A stretch of DNA of 64,000 bases from NCBI GenBank assembly GCA_030998225.1, contig JAPYXD010000608.1, forward strand, positions 4,866,501 through 4,930,500. Reading direction: 5' to 3'. Numbering within the stretch: position 1 is the stretch's first letter; each line of letters begins with the position of its first letter. This document shows positions 42,098 to 54,020 of this stretch, one piece after another. This DNA is from Diplolepis rosae (Eukaryota > Arthropoda > Insecta > Hymenoptera > Diplolepididae). The notes below the pieces were generated by a model. The model searched no databases, was not told where the DNA came from, and worked only from the letters and a program-made list of their open reading frames with translations. The translations under genes and the position numbers were made by a program.

Positions 42098-44256
42098 TCA
42101 GTTTTTCAACCAGAAACCACAGAAGTTCTGTACTGATGGAATCATGGCCCCGCCCAAAAAATGGCGAAACATTGTCGATAGTAATATAGAATATTTGGTT
42201 TGAATAAATGGATCTTAACACTCAGACTCAACCATCTCTATTTTAGTCAAAAAACGCCACATATTTTTTCGACTAACCAATGTTAGGAACTTTTTTAGCC
42301 CATTTACGCCGGGCTTCCATTATTTTTAATAAACTTTCGGATAGAATATTTTCATCGAAAAAGTTTTTGAATCTTAATGAAAACTAGTATCATATAGGTT
42401 TTGGGTTTGTTCTTTCCGAATCCGTTATCGGGTTTTTTAATTAAGCAAAGAGTTTTGTTATATCAATTTTTAACCGAAGAAACGCCAAAATTTCGAAATT
42501 TTTTTTTATTTAACCCAACAAGGGAATGTTCCCATGTGTCCGCCTCCGATTTTGCTCTTTTTGGGATATGTTGTAGTACATCACAAGACATTCAGCAGCC
42601 ACTTGTTCTTTTGGTCTAAATTGCAAAACTAAGTGGTGAAAGCCACCCCTAAAAGTTGCCCCCGAAAACGATTTTTCCCGAAATTTGAACCTAAAATCCT
42701 AATTTTTTTTAGTAGAATCACTTGCATGTTATTATGCCATCAGAGGGGGTTCATACTATGATATTGCCTCAATAAGGGGTTGCTTCTTAATTTTTTTATA
42801 AGGGTAGAAACGTGTTTTTTCATTATTTTTTCAGTGTACATATTCGTATATTCATTCTATTTATTTGAAATAATATTATTTTTTAACGAAATATAGAATT
42901 GAATAGATATGTTTTGGTATTTTAGATGAAAAAAATCTACAAAGGGTTAACTACCATTAAACTCAGTGATGAAGCGCTCATTTTCCTATTCACTATTTGG
43001 GGATAAAATTTCTTACTCGGGGGTTTTTGGGGTCACTGAATACAAATCTGCAATCAAGATTTTAATTATTTTAAATTTTCAAGGGCAATTTCAAAATGGC
43101 GGACTATTTTTTTCTGAAAAATACAAATGTTGCTATAGAAATAAATGTGACCTGCCATGAGAAAAGGAACCTAATGCGGCAAAGCCGGATTTTACAAGAG
43201 AGCCGAGTGAAAGGTCGCTGAAATCATGCACCTCAGATAGAATCGGGCAATCCTGAAAATGACCCCCTCCACCTACCACTGCAAAAAACACGCTGTCGTG
43301 TCTATGAAATCTAGATGTTCGTGCCCACATGGACACGATCAAGCATGAGGTGTGAGTAAGTGGAGGGTCAGGTCACAAATACTCTTAAGTTTTTGAGATC
43401 GCCTACTACAAATTTGCAATCGAAATTTTTATTTTTGAAACTAGAAATTACAATCATAACTCTTGTCAGTACAAATACAATGCACATTTTTTCTTCATAA
43501 ACTTACTACCACACAACACAAATATTCATAAATGTTGATTAAACGTAAACAGTTTATATTTTTTCTTTAATGAAGTAAACTACTATATAAATAAACTACA
43601 TATAAAATGCAATTTTAACCTTATACATACAAGTAGAGTAGGATATTAATTATTTATTTCGAATGTTGATTAAACATACATTAACAAACGTTTTTGTGAT
43701 TGAATTATCAACTTCAGTTTTTAACTGACAATTATGTTAGAAATTTGTTGTAAATAAATATAAAATAGCTCTTACGATTTTGTAAAAATAAGTTGCGAAT
43801 AAATGTTCAATAACGGTTAAAACTTCGCAAATATAAGTTATTTACATCTTTTTATAAAATTATTTTTCTGATAGTCAATCCATTAATAAGATTTTGAAAT
43901 CTTATTCTTCGTGTATTTATATTAATAATTCTTGATTTATCATTTTTATTGAGCATACTTAATTAAAAACCGTAGACAGAAGTGCAATTTGATCACTAAG
44001 ATCCTTTTACCTAAACCAGTTAATATTTTGTCCTCAAAATTCTTTAAAATCACTAGTTTTTATACATGCTGCATAAAAATTCGAGTTTCGAGTGTACTTA
44101 AATTAATTTTTACGGCATTATATAATCTTTTTAAAACTAGTATAAGACATTACTTCGTTCCTCGGGATTTTTGTATTTTTTATATTTTTTTAAAAATACT
44201 TTCCATTTACGACTCGGTGGACTACGAACATGTTACGTCTAACAGACGATGTTGGC
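42098..44256. other. no gene recognised; possible small TIR element at 43146-43378
   Basis: AT-rich non-coding sequence. tgtgacctg near 43146 and caggtcaca near 43370 could mark a 230-bp element richer in G+C than its flanks. No supported ORF. Confidence 0.3.
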
Positions 44257-45150
44257 TTAAGGGGGGTTTCCACCTTGTTGGGTCAAAAAGCTATACCATT
44301 TTCTCAAATTTTCCGCGAGAAAAGTTAAAAACATAAACACTTGAAATTGTGTCTAGGTATTGAAGTAATTGTATTAATGTATGAATTAATTTTTTCACGG
44401 GCTAAATTCGAAGGGGGGGGGGGGGGTCGATAAATTGCGACGCTTCTGCGAGGAATTGTGCCATTTACGGAACTTTTCCTGACAATAGAGATGATCTGAA
44501 ATACAAAAATAGAACAGATTCTTAATCTACATATCATTATGCATGTCCTGTACCAGAATCATTCAAAAATCTAAAAAAATGAAAGAGTTGTGAGCTATTA
44601 AAGTCAAAGTACCGATTTTTGCACTTTTTTTCTTCACATTATTGTTTCTAAAAAAAATATTTTCCAACATTTTTTGTTGATTTTGGTACCAGACATTTTC
44701 ACACTTCTGAAACACGCGTGTGCAAACTTTCATCGCGATTGCTCATATAGCGCGTCCTGGAGGAGTTCCGTAAATTTGGAAAACATGGTTTCGAGAAAAA
44801 CGCGCTTCAAAAGTATTTGTGTCACGGTGAGCGAAACCGCCGATAGCGTGATCAAAATCAGAAGATTAAATTTTTGCGTCTCCACCCCCAAAAACATGAT
44901 CTAAGAAAAGACAATCCCTTTACGATAAGATTTCCCAACGAAGAAAGCGACTCCTGCGGGAATCAGTTTCCCCCCTGAGCCGAGTTCTCCGGAATTCTAC
45001 ATCACTCTCTTCGGCGGCCAATAACTTCTCTAATTCTACAGATTGTGACTCAAATATTTTTGAGAGACTTCTTAGAACGTACATCTGTCTAATAAAGCAA
45101 AAAAGAAAAAATCAATTTTTTTGACCCAACAAGGTAGAAACCCCCCTTAA
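44257..45150. mobile_element. 886-bp TTAA-flanked MITE
   Basis: Inverted ends ggggggtttccaccttgttg (44261) and the near reverse complement ending at 45146 are flanked by TTAA on both sides (44257-44260 and 45147-45150). TTAA duplications point to piggyBac-type mobilisation. A G tract of about 15 lies near 44414. No transposase inside. Confidence 0.75.
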
Positions 45151-45195
45151 ATTTAGCTAGCCCGTGTATAAGCGCATAAGTATGTCCTTCTCTAA

Positions 45196-45500
45196 TGGTC
45201 TACTTTATATCACACCTAAAAAGAAGTCCATTTTTGGACTTCATTTAAGACTTCTTTTTTCTGTGAACGACATAGGAATTATGTTTTTCTTTTCACTTCT
45301 TAAGTGTTTCATCTTGTATGCTTTTTCGATATGCTTCACGCAATTCTTTTTTTTTAACGGATTTTGTCCTAATTCATTGAATGTGATTATAAATCGTGGT
45401 TTTGAAGCTATTGGTTTTTTTTGTTTTCCTACACAGAAAAAAAAGTCTTAAATTAAGTTAAAAAATGGGCTTCTTTTTAAGTGTGATATAAAATAGACCA
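45196..45500. mobile_element. 305-bp hairpin MITE
   Basis: tggtctactttatatcacac at 45196 and its near reverse complement at 45500, followed inward on both sides by taaaaagaagtccatttt-type words and aagactttttttt. The arms span about 75 bp. Non-coding. Confidence 0.65.
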
Positions 45501-45701
45501 GTCCCGCTAAAAACTAGTCTTGAATGGAAGTCTTCAAACTAGCCAGATATACAACTAGAAGATAGCCCTACTGTGTAATAAAAATTAGTCACAAGCCATT
45601 GGTCATCCTATACATACATACATAAACCTGCATATCAAATCTTAGATGCCGATCTTTCTAACAGTGCAATTTAGAAGTATATTTCATGTACTATCTTTAA
45701 T

Positions 45702-46429
45702 TCAAGGGGGTATCCTCATATAGATAGCGAAAAATTGATGCGAACTTTGGGAATTTTTTTCTCAAAAACTGAATAATATTTTTATTTCAAAATTTTACAG
45801 CTATTTGTTTATGATTTCAAAAAATAAACAAAAATTTTCTATTACAATTATTATAAATATTTGAGGCGGGAGAACACATTGAAGCACAAGACTTTTTTTT
45901 TTCTTCCGATTTTATGCTGTTGATTATTCAGCGAATTTTGAACGTATCGAAAACAAAATACCGCTTTAAAGGAAATTTAATAATCTAGTCGACGAACCTA
46001 AAGGATTTTGCGAAATATTATTGTTTAACTACTTTTTTGGAAATAACAATGAAAAAGCTTTTTAAAATTTTTTTTAAAAAGTCTGCCATTTTTTTCGAAA
46101 CATTTATATAATGTTATATTGGGTTCATCGACGAGATTTTGGTGTGACAATAACAAAACAATTTGATTTTTATGTTTCAGAGTGGTACAGCGACCGTAAA
46201 ACACGACATAAATCCAGAAGAAAAAAAAAAGTCTTGTGCTTCAATGTGTTCTCCCGCCTCAAATATTTATAATAATATTTATAATAATAAAATTTTTGTT
46301 TTTTTGTTTTTTCAAATTATAAATAAAAAGCTGTAAAATTTTGAAATAAAAATATCATATAGTTTCTGAGAAAAAAATTCCAAAAGTTCGCATCAATTTT
46401 TCGCAATCTATATGAGGATACCCCCTTAA
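45702..46429. mobile_element. 720-bp long-hairpin MITE, TTAA-type
   Basis: Inverted arms of about 220 bp run from gggggtatcctcatatagat (45706) inward to tgaagcacaagac and from the mirror sequence to 46425. The right flank is TTAA, the left TCAA, which fits a TTAA duplication with one change. The transcript would fold into a long near-perfect hairpin with a 280-base loop. Confidence 0.75.
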
Positions 46430-46830
46430 CTAATTGGTTTTTCACCCATTTATTGTTACGCATTACATACATTATTTGTATCTTATTTGCATGTTGAAGA
46501 AACAAATTTGAATACGTATGGTGTGAAATTCTATTAAAATTTAACGGATATTCAATCCAGACATTGAATGTCCGTGTGCTCTATTTACAAAAATAAAAAA
46601 ATGATATTATTAAATAAAATCTGAAGAAAATAATATTTAAAAAAAACAAATTTTTGCACAAATGGACAAAAGATCCTCGATTTGAACATTAGATTCAAGT
46701 TGTACCTGGAAATAGAGATCTAGAAACAGTATATGAAAACAACGAAAATTTCAAAAACGAATTTAAAGTTAAACGTGACAAGTTAATACAATTAGGAATT
46801 TGATTAAGTTTGTCATTCCTTCACTCTTCA
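46430..46830. other. no gene recognised
   Basis: Short AT-rich gap between the hairpin MITE and the next mariner fragment. Confidence 0.35.
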
Positions 46831-46834
46831 ACAT

Positions 46835-47320
46835 ATGAATGCGAATCCGAACAAAATTTCGAAAAATGTGCGAAATGCACAGTTTTTTGACACAATTGTT
46901 GAGTTTGAGCCGAGCATCGAAGGAGAAACGGTCACAGTACCAAGAGAGACACGACAATGTTCGACCACATGTTGCAAGACCGGACAAGACATACTTGGAA
47001 ACGATGAACTGGCAGGTCTTACCCCACCCGCCGTACTCTCCAGACGTTGCTCCTTCCGACTACCACTTGTTTCGACCGATGGCACGGGGCCTGGCCCATC
47101 AGCATTTCCGCTCTTAGGAAGTCAAAAAATGGATCGATTCCTGGATCGCCGTGAAAGACGCATCGTTTTTTCGAGATGGTATCCGACAATTGCCAGGAAG
47201 GAGGAAAAAGTGGTGGCTAGCGACGGACTTTACTTTGAATCATTAGTAGGTAATCACGTTTTATGAATAAAATCTCAAATTTTGGGAAAAAACTGTGGAA
47301 GCAAAGTTCTACACCTAATA
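46835..47320 (+). pseudogene. mariner transposase, C-terminal half
   Basis: Reads LSLSRASKEKRSQYQERHDN, VRPHVARPDKTYLETMNWQV, LPHPPYSPDVAPSDYHLF, and after a frameshift KEEKVVASDGLYFES. A small deletion fuses ERHD to NVRPH and takes out the normal ILQHD with the second Asp. The 3' end, aagttctacacctaata, closes at about 47320. The same 3' end alone occurs at 51475-51540. Confidence 0.8.
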
Positions 47321-47324
47321 ATTT

Positions 47325-47510
47325 TGTCAAATCACGAAGCGATCTAACCTTGAGGCTAACCTAAGTGATTGAATAATTATTTCAATTGAAATTTGATCAA
47401 TTGTTTAAACTTGCCTAGTTTTTTCAATTCCGTTTGAATTGCATTAAAATAAAATAAGTTTATTGAATCACGCAGTGATTTGTCCTTGAGGCTAACCTAA
47501 GTGATCAAAC
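47325..47510 (+). repeat. two copies of a 50-bp motif next to the mariner end
   Basis: ccttgaggctaacctaagtg with similar flanks (atcacg..g.gat before it) occurs at about 47350 and 47490, 135 bp apart. Purpose unknown. Confidence 0.45.
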
Positions 47511-47776
47511 GACCTATTTTATTTACAGTTTTATTATCTGAATTTATGAAAGTACAAGAATTACATAGGGTTTTTTGCTTGAGTCAGGCCCGTATAGTCT
47601 CGTACTTTAGAATTTTTAAAGTGTTGAATAAGTTCTAATTTAAGTTTAAAATAAGACAAAAATAGCACACGACAGTATAAGTCCTTTTTATATTCGTGGA
47701 ATGGTCACCATTGATTACGATTAATTAGGTGATGCAAAATTCGAAGTGCTTATTCTGTATTCTTTATTGCTCCTAT

Positions 47777-48010
47777 TTTAACCCTTAACTGTCATTGGGA
47801 TAAAAAATACCCCAAAAAATTTTTGAGCTCAAATTAAGCCTACTAAATTCAATAAAATGGACCAAATGGTGACATGTAGCAGTAATTGACATCACTAACT
47901 AAAGGTACAGTGGGCTAGCATAGAGTGGTGAGTAACATTATACGCTGGGCAGTCGTTCAAAGTGGAGTCCAAAAGTTCTGGGGTATTCAATACCCATTGT
48001 GCCGTCAGTG
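47777..48010. mobile_element. possible piggyBac-type terminal segment or MITE
   Basis: ttaacccttaactgtca at 47777 and the inverted gccgtcagtg at 48010, with inner words aaaataccccaa and ggggtattcaataccca, form imperfect inverted repeats. TTAA is present on the left only. A piggyBac-like coding tail lies 220 bp further. Confidence 0.4.
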
Positions 48011-48228
48011 TATAAAAAAGTGAATTGAAAAAAAAAAAATTACTAGTTATATTAGTGATTTTCGTTCTTTTTCCAACGTAAGTATATTATCTAAAGCAAC
48101 CAATAATATGATTGAATCTCCCATATTCATTCAGTTATAATCGGTTGGTAATAAGTAAGGTTAAATTAATCATATATATGGTTGTAACGGTCATTCTTTT
48201 CTATCAGTTTAGTTTTTTGCTTTTCTAG

Positions 48229-48336
48229 ATGGCCTATAATTTTCGGCCTCGCTTGCTGCGTGAAGAGAAGAGAGATGGCACAATGTGCCATAAACATCGC
48301 GCAGGTATTTGCATCAAATGTGCAAGTGAAGTTTAA
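48229..48336 (+). pseudogene. piggyBac-like transposase C-terminal fragment
   Basis: A 35-codon frame ends MCHKHRAGICIKCASEV and stop. A Cys/His cluster (CxxH...CxxC) at the very C-terminus resembles the cysteine-rich domain that closes piggyBac transposases. It is too short for certainty. Nothing upstream shows the catalytic domain. Confidence 0.4.
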
Positions 48337-48450
48337 AACGTTACGAAGCAGCTTGCAAAGTTAAAAAACTTTTATTTATGTTTCTTGTTTATTTTTTCTT
48401 ATTTTTATACCTGTTTCAATCCATTTACAAACAAATAAATTGATTTAAAT

Positions 48451-48934
48451 GTGGAAAAATATGATGTTTCATTTGACCAAAAAATCGAGTTTTCATTTTG
48501 CAAAATAAATACCTTTAAATACCACCAACGACTGATCAAATTGCACCGTGCTCTGCGTGGAAAAAGGCTGGATTATCAACAAAGATATGACAAGCTGATC
48601 TTCCTCCATGACAAAGCACCATCGCACACGTCAAAAATAGTTCGAAACTACTTGGACACTCAACTGGGAGGTGCTACCCCATGCAACTTATTCACCAGAC
48701 CTGGCCCCTTCCGACTACCACCTGTTTTCGTCAATGGGCCATGCGCTTGCTGAGCAGAACTTCGATTCTTACGAAGACGTCCGAAAATGCCTTGATGAGT
48801 GGTTTGCCTCGAAAAAGAAGGAATTTTTTGTCGTAGTATCTACAAATTGTCCGCGAGATAGGAAAAATGTGTTTAGCTGTATTTTGAATAAATTTGTTTT
48901 CGCTTTCTACGAAAAAAACATGTATTTTTCTGAA
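48451..48934 (+). pseudogene. mariner transposase, C-terminal half
   Basis: Reads IKLHRALRGKRLDYQQRYDK, IFLHDKAPSHTSKIVRNYLD, then after a frameshift LPHATYSPDLAPSDYHLFSS, MGHALAEQNFDSYEDVRKCL. The second Asp (LHDKAPSH) and third Asp (SPDLAPSDY) regions are present. The family end, NCPRDRKNVF, is altered. It is cut by the R1 gag fragment near 48934. Confidence 0.8.
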
Positions 48935-49862
48935 AAGCCGTGCAACGCATGTTCCCCGAGATGTGGTCATCCCGGGGCTTATCCATTCTTGCGGCACAGC
49001 GGTAGCACCGCAGCTTCCCAGTGCAAGAACCAGCAACATGCCCCTCCTTGACGCACCTCCAGCAGCTTCTGCTTCGGTCTGGCCCGCGGCAGTTTGCCGA
49101 TATGTGGCCAAAGCCAAGGCAGCGGAAGCACCGATTTACCTCCTTTTTCCTGCGCACCCTACAGGACACCCACGCGATCTTGATGTGGGCTGCCTTGAAC
49201 AGTTTCAAGGCTTTTGCCTCCTCCAAAAGCACGTACGCCTTTTTGTTCCCTCTATATGGTGTCTTCGTTAGGAAGACCCTGAACTTCATCTCCGGTCCTT
49301 GATCGAAGAAGCTTCTAACGGCATCCTCGACGTCTTCCACTTCGATGGTTGGTTTCAGATCGGCGATCTCGACCTCGATCCGGGGGATGAGATGGCGGAT
49401 CGCCCCCCTGGCTCCAATTGCCTCTTTAAATGCAGTGTCCAGCCTCCCTCTGCTTTTTGTGGAACATTTCAGATTCACCAGCAAGTTCTTGGAGCGCGTC
49501 TCCCTGATTCCCTGGACTGTGGCGCCCAGATCATCAGGTTCGGTCCGCCTCTGCAGAGCCCCGCATGCAGGGGTAAGGCCTCAATACTCTGGGAGGTGGC
49601 CTGGTTTCCTAGACACACCGTGTGATATACCACTCCCTGGTGCCATGCAGCCCTCGGCACGGTAGTTAACACCTTGACTTGGTGGTTATTCCTTCGGGAT
49701 CATCCCTGGAACATTGTCCACGACTGCTTATTTAGTTTTGTATCTGTATTCAGCAGTAACCCTCGGTACAGGGCCCCTCTATCCGCAACCTGAGGACGCG
49801 CCCGGTGGCCTGTTCTAGGGCCCCCCGATCGGTTTCCGAGGAAAACAATGCAGGACCAGGCG
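48935..49862 (-). pseudogene. R1-type LINE, gag (ORF1) fragment
   Basis: G+C-rich block with a minus-strand frame, open from about 49582 to 48940. It reads GALQRRTEPDDLGATVQGIR, then DTAFKEAIGARGAIRHLI, EVEIADLKP and LTKTPYRGNKKAYVLLEEAK. Three zinc knuckles follow: CFRCLGFGHISANC, CWRCVKEGHVAGSC and CYRCAARMDK..DDHISGNMRC. This is the gag of an R1-clade non-LTR element. Reverse transcriptase is absent. The composition stands out from the AT-rich surroundings. The truncation point lies at the mariner junction. Confidence 0.85.
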
Positions 49863-49949
49863 CATATCAATTACTAGTAATCACGATAGCGACAATAATA
49901 GTGCCGACAAAGAACGTAACAAAGTAACGTCCCATTATCACATTTTGTA

Positions 49950-50590
49950 GAAGAATATTGTAAGGCAAAGGCAATGCTGCCAACACCCGCAGCTCAAGAA
50001 AATTTAGCATGATTATTGAGAAGTAAATTATTAGGAGAAGTAAGAAAATGTATCTTTGGGTCAACTTATAATAATATAAAGGAATGAATTGAAAAATTCA
50101 AAAGAGAATATGCCCCGGCGAAAAGCGTATACCAATTACAGGGAGAATTAGGTAACACATTTATGTGAGAAACAGAAAATGATCTTTTCCATATGCTGCT
50201 AGAATTAAAGAAATTGCTGACAGACTTAAGAATGCTCACAGATTTAATAATGACTGTCGTGTAGATAATGCTTTTTAACAAAATCTTGAAAGACATGTAA
50301 TTAAATATTTTATACACGGTCTACGTTCTGAATTAGAAAATCGCGTAGGAATAAAGGATACATTTATGGAAGTTATTGACGGTAGTATTAATACTAAACG
50401 AAGATTAGCTGAAAATTCTGCACTAAAAAGAATTTTTGGCAATCAAACAACAACAATAACAACAAATATTTCAAAATCTACTTTAATCCCATCAATTGCA
50501 ATATCAACAGAAGATTCAACAAGTCCAACGCACATGATTGCCACTGGTGCTGCTCGAAATTTAATTAAACAAAAAGTCCCAACCCCGACA
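49950..50590 (+). pseudogene. gag and protease remnant of the second copy
   Basis: Decayed frames match copy 1 gag: LLRSKLLGEVRKCIFG, FKREYAPAKSVYQLQGELG. The zinc knuckles and the Asn/Gln tract are deleted. The protease site reads MIATGAARNLIKQK, where copy 1 has MIDTGAGSNLIKK, so the catalytic Asp is Ala. Confidence 0.7.
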
Positions 50591-50672
50591 TACCAATAAA
50601 TAAACAAAACGTATGAAAGCTTTCAGGAATAAATGAGATCCCACTTTACACATTAGGACAAGTATAAATAAC

Positions 50673-51450
50673 CATTTTTGGTCATCCAAAAATATTCAAA
50701 ATTATTCCTAATGAGGTCCCAGTTGTAGAAGGTGGAGTATTAGGATTAGATTTTTTTCAAGACAACGTAAATATAAATTATACTTCAAAATGCTTAGAAA
50801 TTGAGAGCCACTGTTACGCTTCTAAATCTACAAATACAATAATTATTCTAGCTCGAACAGTTACTACATTGTACGTTCAAATAAAAAATACAGAAAAAGG
50901 TGAGGGATGTATACCTCGATTATATATCAAAGATCGAGTTAACGTAGTAGACGCAGTTGTAATAAATCACAAGGGAAAATCTTATTTAAAATTTGCAAAT
51001 ACAAATGAAATACCAGTAAAATTACCAGTTAGAAGACTTTGAAGAACCAGAATGTAATAAATCAGTTAAAAATTTAAATTATTTTTTAACAAACAAATAA
51101 CGAAGATTTATCGAGTAAAGTAATAAATAACTTTCCAAGAACGGACAATTCTCTGATTAACGCATGCAAATTTTATAATGTAACAGACGAAGACAGAGTC
51201 GAATGTATTAAAAAGCTTCTTCGATTAGACCATTTAATTGAAGACGAATACGAACACAGAAAAATTATTTAAAAATAATGCAGACAGATTTAAAATCCCA
51301 GGAGAACCACTGGAAGCCACTAATGTATTACAACATTCAGTTCTAATTGTAGATGACTCTCCGATTTTTTCAAGACAATATAGATTTCCCTCTGTTCACA
51401 TAGAAGAAATTACAAGACAAGTCGACGAATTTTCAAAAAATAAAATATAA
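50673..51450 (+). pseudogene. protease end, pre-RT and RT start of the second copy
   Basis: An open stretch without ATG (about 50673-51041) contains IFGHPKIFKIIPNEVPVVEG, VLGLDFFQDNVNINY and KGKSYLKFANTNEIPVKLP, aligning with copy 1 protease end and pre-RT. The frame at 51238-51450 has NNADRFKIPGEPLEATNVLQ and PIFSRQYRFPSVHIEEITRQ. It is then cut by a mariner 3' end. Confidence 0.7.
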
Positions 51451-51474
51451 TTAAGCCTTCACAATCACCGTAAT

Positions 51475-51540
51475 CACTTTTTACGAATAAAGCCTCAAAT
51501 TTTGGGAAAAAACGGCGTAAGCAAAGTTGTACACCTAGTA
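51475..51540 (+). mobile_element. mariner 3' end inserted in gypsy pol
   Basis: About 65 bp, cctcaaattttgggaaaaaa, then gcaaagttgtacacctagta, match the 3' end at 47255-47320. No transposase remains. It marks the point where RT is replaced by the RNase H end. Confidence 0.6.
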
Positions 51541-51547
51541 TTTTGCG

Positions 51548-52505
51548 TGAATCATTTTCATCCTTATTTGTATGGAAGAAAATTCACTTAAGTAACTGAT
51601 CACAAACCTCTAGTTTGGTTCCAAAACTCTAAGGACCCTTGTTCATGAGTTTCACGTTGGAGATTGAAACTCGCAGAATATGATTTTGATGTAGTTTACA
51701 AAGCAGTAATCGTACCAGATGACGTAGGCCATTTTAGTGAAACTTCAGAAGCCTAAATATTGAATATTGACTCTAAATTTCCAGAAATTTTACAAGACTT
51801 TCCTTATGAAGAATCATTTATTGAGATTGCTAAGAATATTTTAAAATACACAAATTTATTCAATAATCTAGTTTTGAGACTTATTTTTATGACAATGTTT
51901 TTATTGAGCCCAGTATTTGTCAAAAAATACGAAAATTTATGATGAAAAACTATGACTACAAGAAGTCAAAAGAAAAGACAACAAGAAAAAGCAGAAAATT
52001 TGAATCAGGATAAAAATCAAGAAAAGTTAAACGAAAATTTTTCTTCTAAAGCTTTTTTTCAAAAAACCACTAGGTACGCCAAGAAATAATCTACTTACAA
52101 ATTTAAAAAATATGCTCACTCAAACAAAAAGAAAGAAAGTTAGACCAAGAAAACAAATACAATATATGAAGATGAACTACCAGAAATATATGCGCAGAAA
52201 AGAAGCCAAACAAAACGGGAATCAGATTCCGACTCTGATCCTGATTACTGAGATTATTTAAAACAAACTTAAAAAAGAAGCAAAAAAAAGAAAAATGCCA
52301 AAAACGCAAAAAATATTACTGATATTAAAAATGAAGAAAGTGAAAATTATTTTTCTACCTCAGAACATGAAATCAACGACATTGAAACCACACACGAAGG
52401 GAATTATAGAGGAATTTACAAAGAAAATTTGGAAAAGAATTTTTGAAAACAATCTTGAGGAAAATTTTGGAGAGAAGTTTGAAGACAGTCATGAAGAGAC
52501 ATTGG
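51548..52505 (+). pseudogene. RNase H end and linker of the second copy
   Basis: Reads HPYLYGRKFT, VTDHKPLVWFQNSKDPCS, LKLAEYDFDVVYKA, the end of RNase H. The linker has TTRSQKKRQQEK near 51955, VRPRKQ near 52140 in the place of the first AT-hook of copy 1, and an acidic ESDSDSDPDY near 52220. The Gly of the hook core GRP is Val here. Confidence 0.6.
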
Positions 52506-53080
52506 AATAAAAATTTCGTACCACAGCTTCTCACTCTCAATCAAACGGATCATTAGAACGTTCAAATCATGTTTTGAGGAAATATCTCAAACAATTTGTT
52601 GCAAAAAATTCAGAATGGGATGATTGGCTTGAACTAGCAATGTTCTCATATAACACAAGTCTACACGAAGGCACAAAATGTACGCCTTATAAATTAGTTT
52701 TTGGTAAATTATCTCGTGAACCATCTAGTGAACCTTTATCACAAAATGAAAAATTCCAAAGCTATGATGATTATTTAATAAACTTTGTCACACAATTGCA
52801 TGAAATGCGAACTCAAGAGAGAGAAAATCTCATAACAGTAAAATAAAAATAAAAAATGTACCACGATAGAAAAATAAATCCTTTGAAAATAAAAATTGGA
52901 GATAATGTATTTTTATTAAAATGAGGAAAAAAATAAAAACCTACATAATCAATACACAGGTCCCCGCGAAGTTTTAGATTAACTAGGGAAAGAAAATGTG
53001 AAAATTGACATACAAGGAAAACCGACAGTAGTTCACGTCAATCGACTAAAAAGTTCGCACATAAATATACAAAATTGATA
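52506..53080 (+). pseudogene. integrase C-terminal part of the second copy
   Basis: Contains SQSNGSLERSNHVLRKYLKQ (with the catalytic Glu), EWDDWLELAMFSYNTSLHEG, KCTPYKLVFGKLSREPSSEP, and the GPY/F-type TGPREVLD region in a shifted frame. The zinc finger and both Asp of the core are deleted. Several stops follow 52846. Confidence 0.8.
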
Positions 53081-53849
53081 AACTGAATTTGAATTCAAAC
53101 TCTAAATAGTATAAACTTTACATAAAACAAAAACGTTTAGAATAACTAAACCAGGAAATGTTTCTACACAAAAAAATCTTTTGTGATTTTATTATAATCT
53201 TATTTTTTCTTTTTCAGAGATTCGAGAAGCTCACTGAACCTGAGCCTTCACATTGCAATGAAATAATGTCAATATATTCCATTGTTTTTTTTCAGAGTAA
53301 ATTAAACTTCCTAAAATGGCAAGTATTTATTAAATTTATTAAAATTTTTCAAGTTTTACCTTCTGTTCAGTACAAACTACAAATCTGATATCAGCACAAA
53401 TGGAAATTATATTTCTGTAAAATTCTTATAAGTACCTTTTTACATTTGATTCAATCAATTTTATTTTCATTAATTGTTCATTCAAAAAACAAATTAATAT
53501 CTTGTTTCAGTAAGACACAAAGGCTGGTTTCCATTCGAAACATCTTTTTTTCTATCACTTAATGGAAAATATGGATATATTTACTTCTCTTTGTTTTGCA
53601 TATGAGAAACACCTTTTTAGACAATTAACGTTTAACAATAAAAAATTAAATAATTACTATTCTTTATATTTTTTCATGCATAAATAATTCTATTTATTTT
53701 ACAAAAAACTATTAAAAGTACAAGAATTGTAGAAAAATCTATTTACGTGTTATTATGTAAAAATGTTTCTCTTATGGTTATTTTATTTATTTAATAATAT
53801 ACCAATCAAGTTCAATTTCATGAGATTATTTTTTAGAAACTTATTTTTT
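53081..53849 (+). other. third-ORF region of the second copy, not recognisable as coding
   Basis: AT-rich. Two acceptor-like tracts are present, tattttttctttttcag (AG near 53218) and cattgttttttttcag (near 53297). The sequence after the first resembles the one after the acceptor in copy 1. No dsRBD or CARD-like codons can be recognised. Confidence 0.4.
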
Positions 53850-54020
53850 TTCGCTAGTAAAAATGTCGATTTTTGTGCCTTCAACAAATTGCCAGAGAGA
53901 TGGGAAAAATGTGTGGCTAGCAATGGCCATTACTTTGAAGATTGAATGTATAACCATTTTTATTAAATAATAGTGTATTTTCTTAAAAAAATTACCGGTT
54001 TCATACTTGTACACCTGGTA
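53850..54020 (+). mobile_element. mariner 3' end
   Basis: Codes for NKLPERWEKCVASNGHYFED, the standard C-terminus of mariner transposase, and continues to a terminal repeat-like cttgtacacctggta at 54020. Inserted in the 3' region of the second gypsy copy. Confidence 0.75.

Noticed and set aside
48731..49665. Several overlapping plus-strand ORFs over the R1 fragment
   Set aside because: The minus-strand gag frame with three zinc knuckles is the real one; the others are shadows of a G+C-rich sequence.
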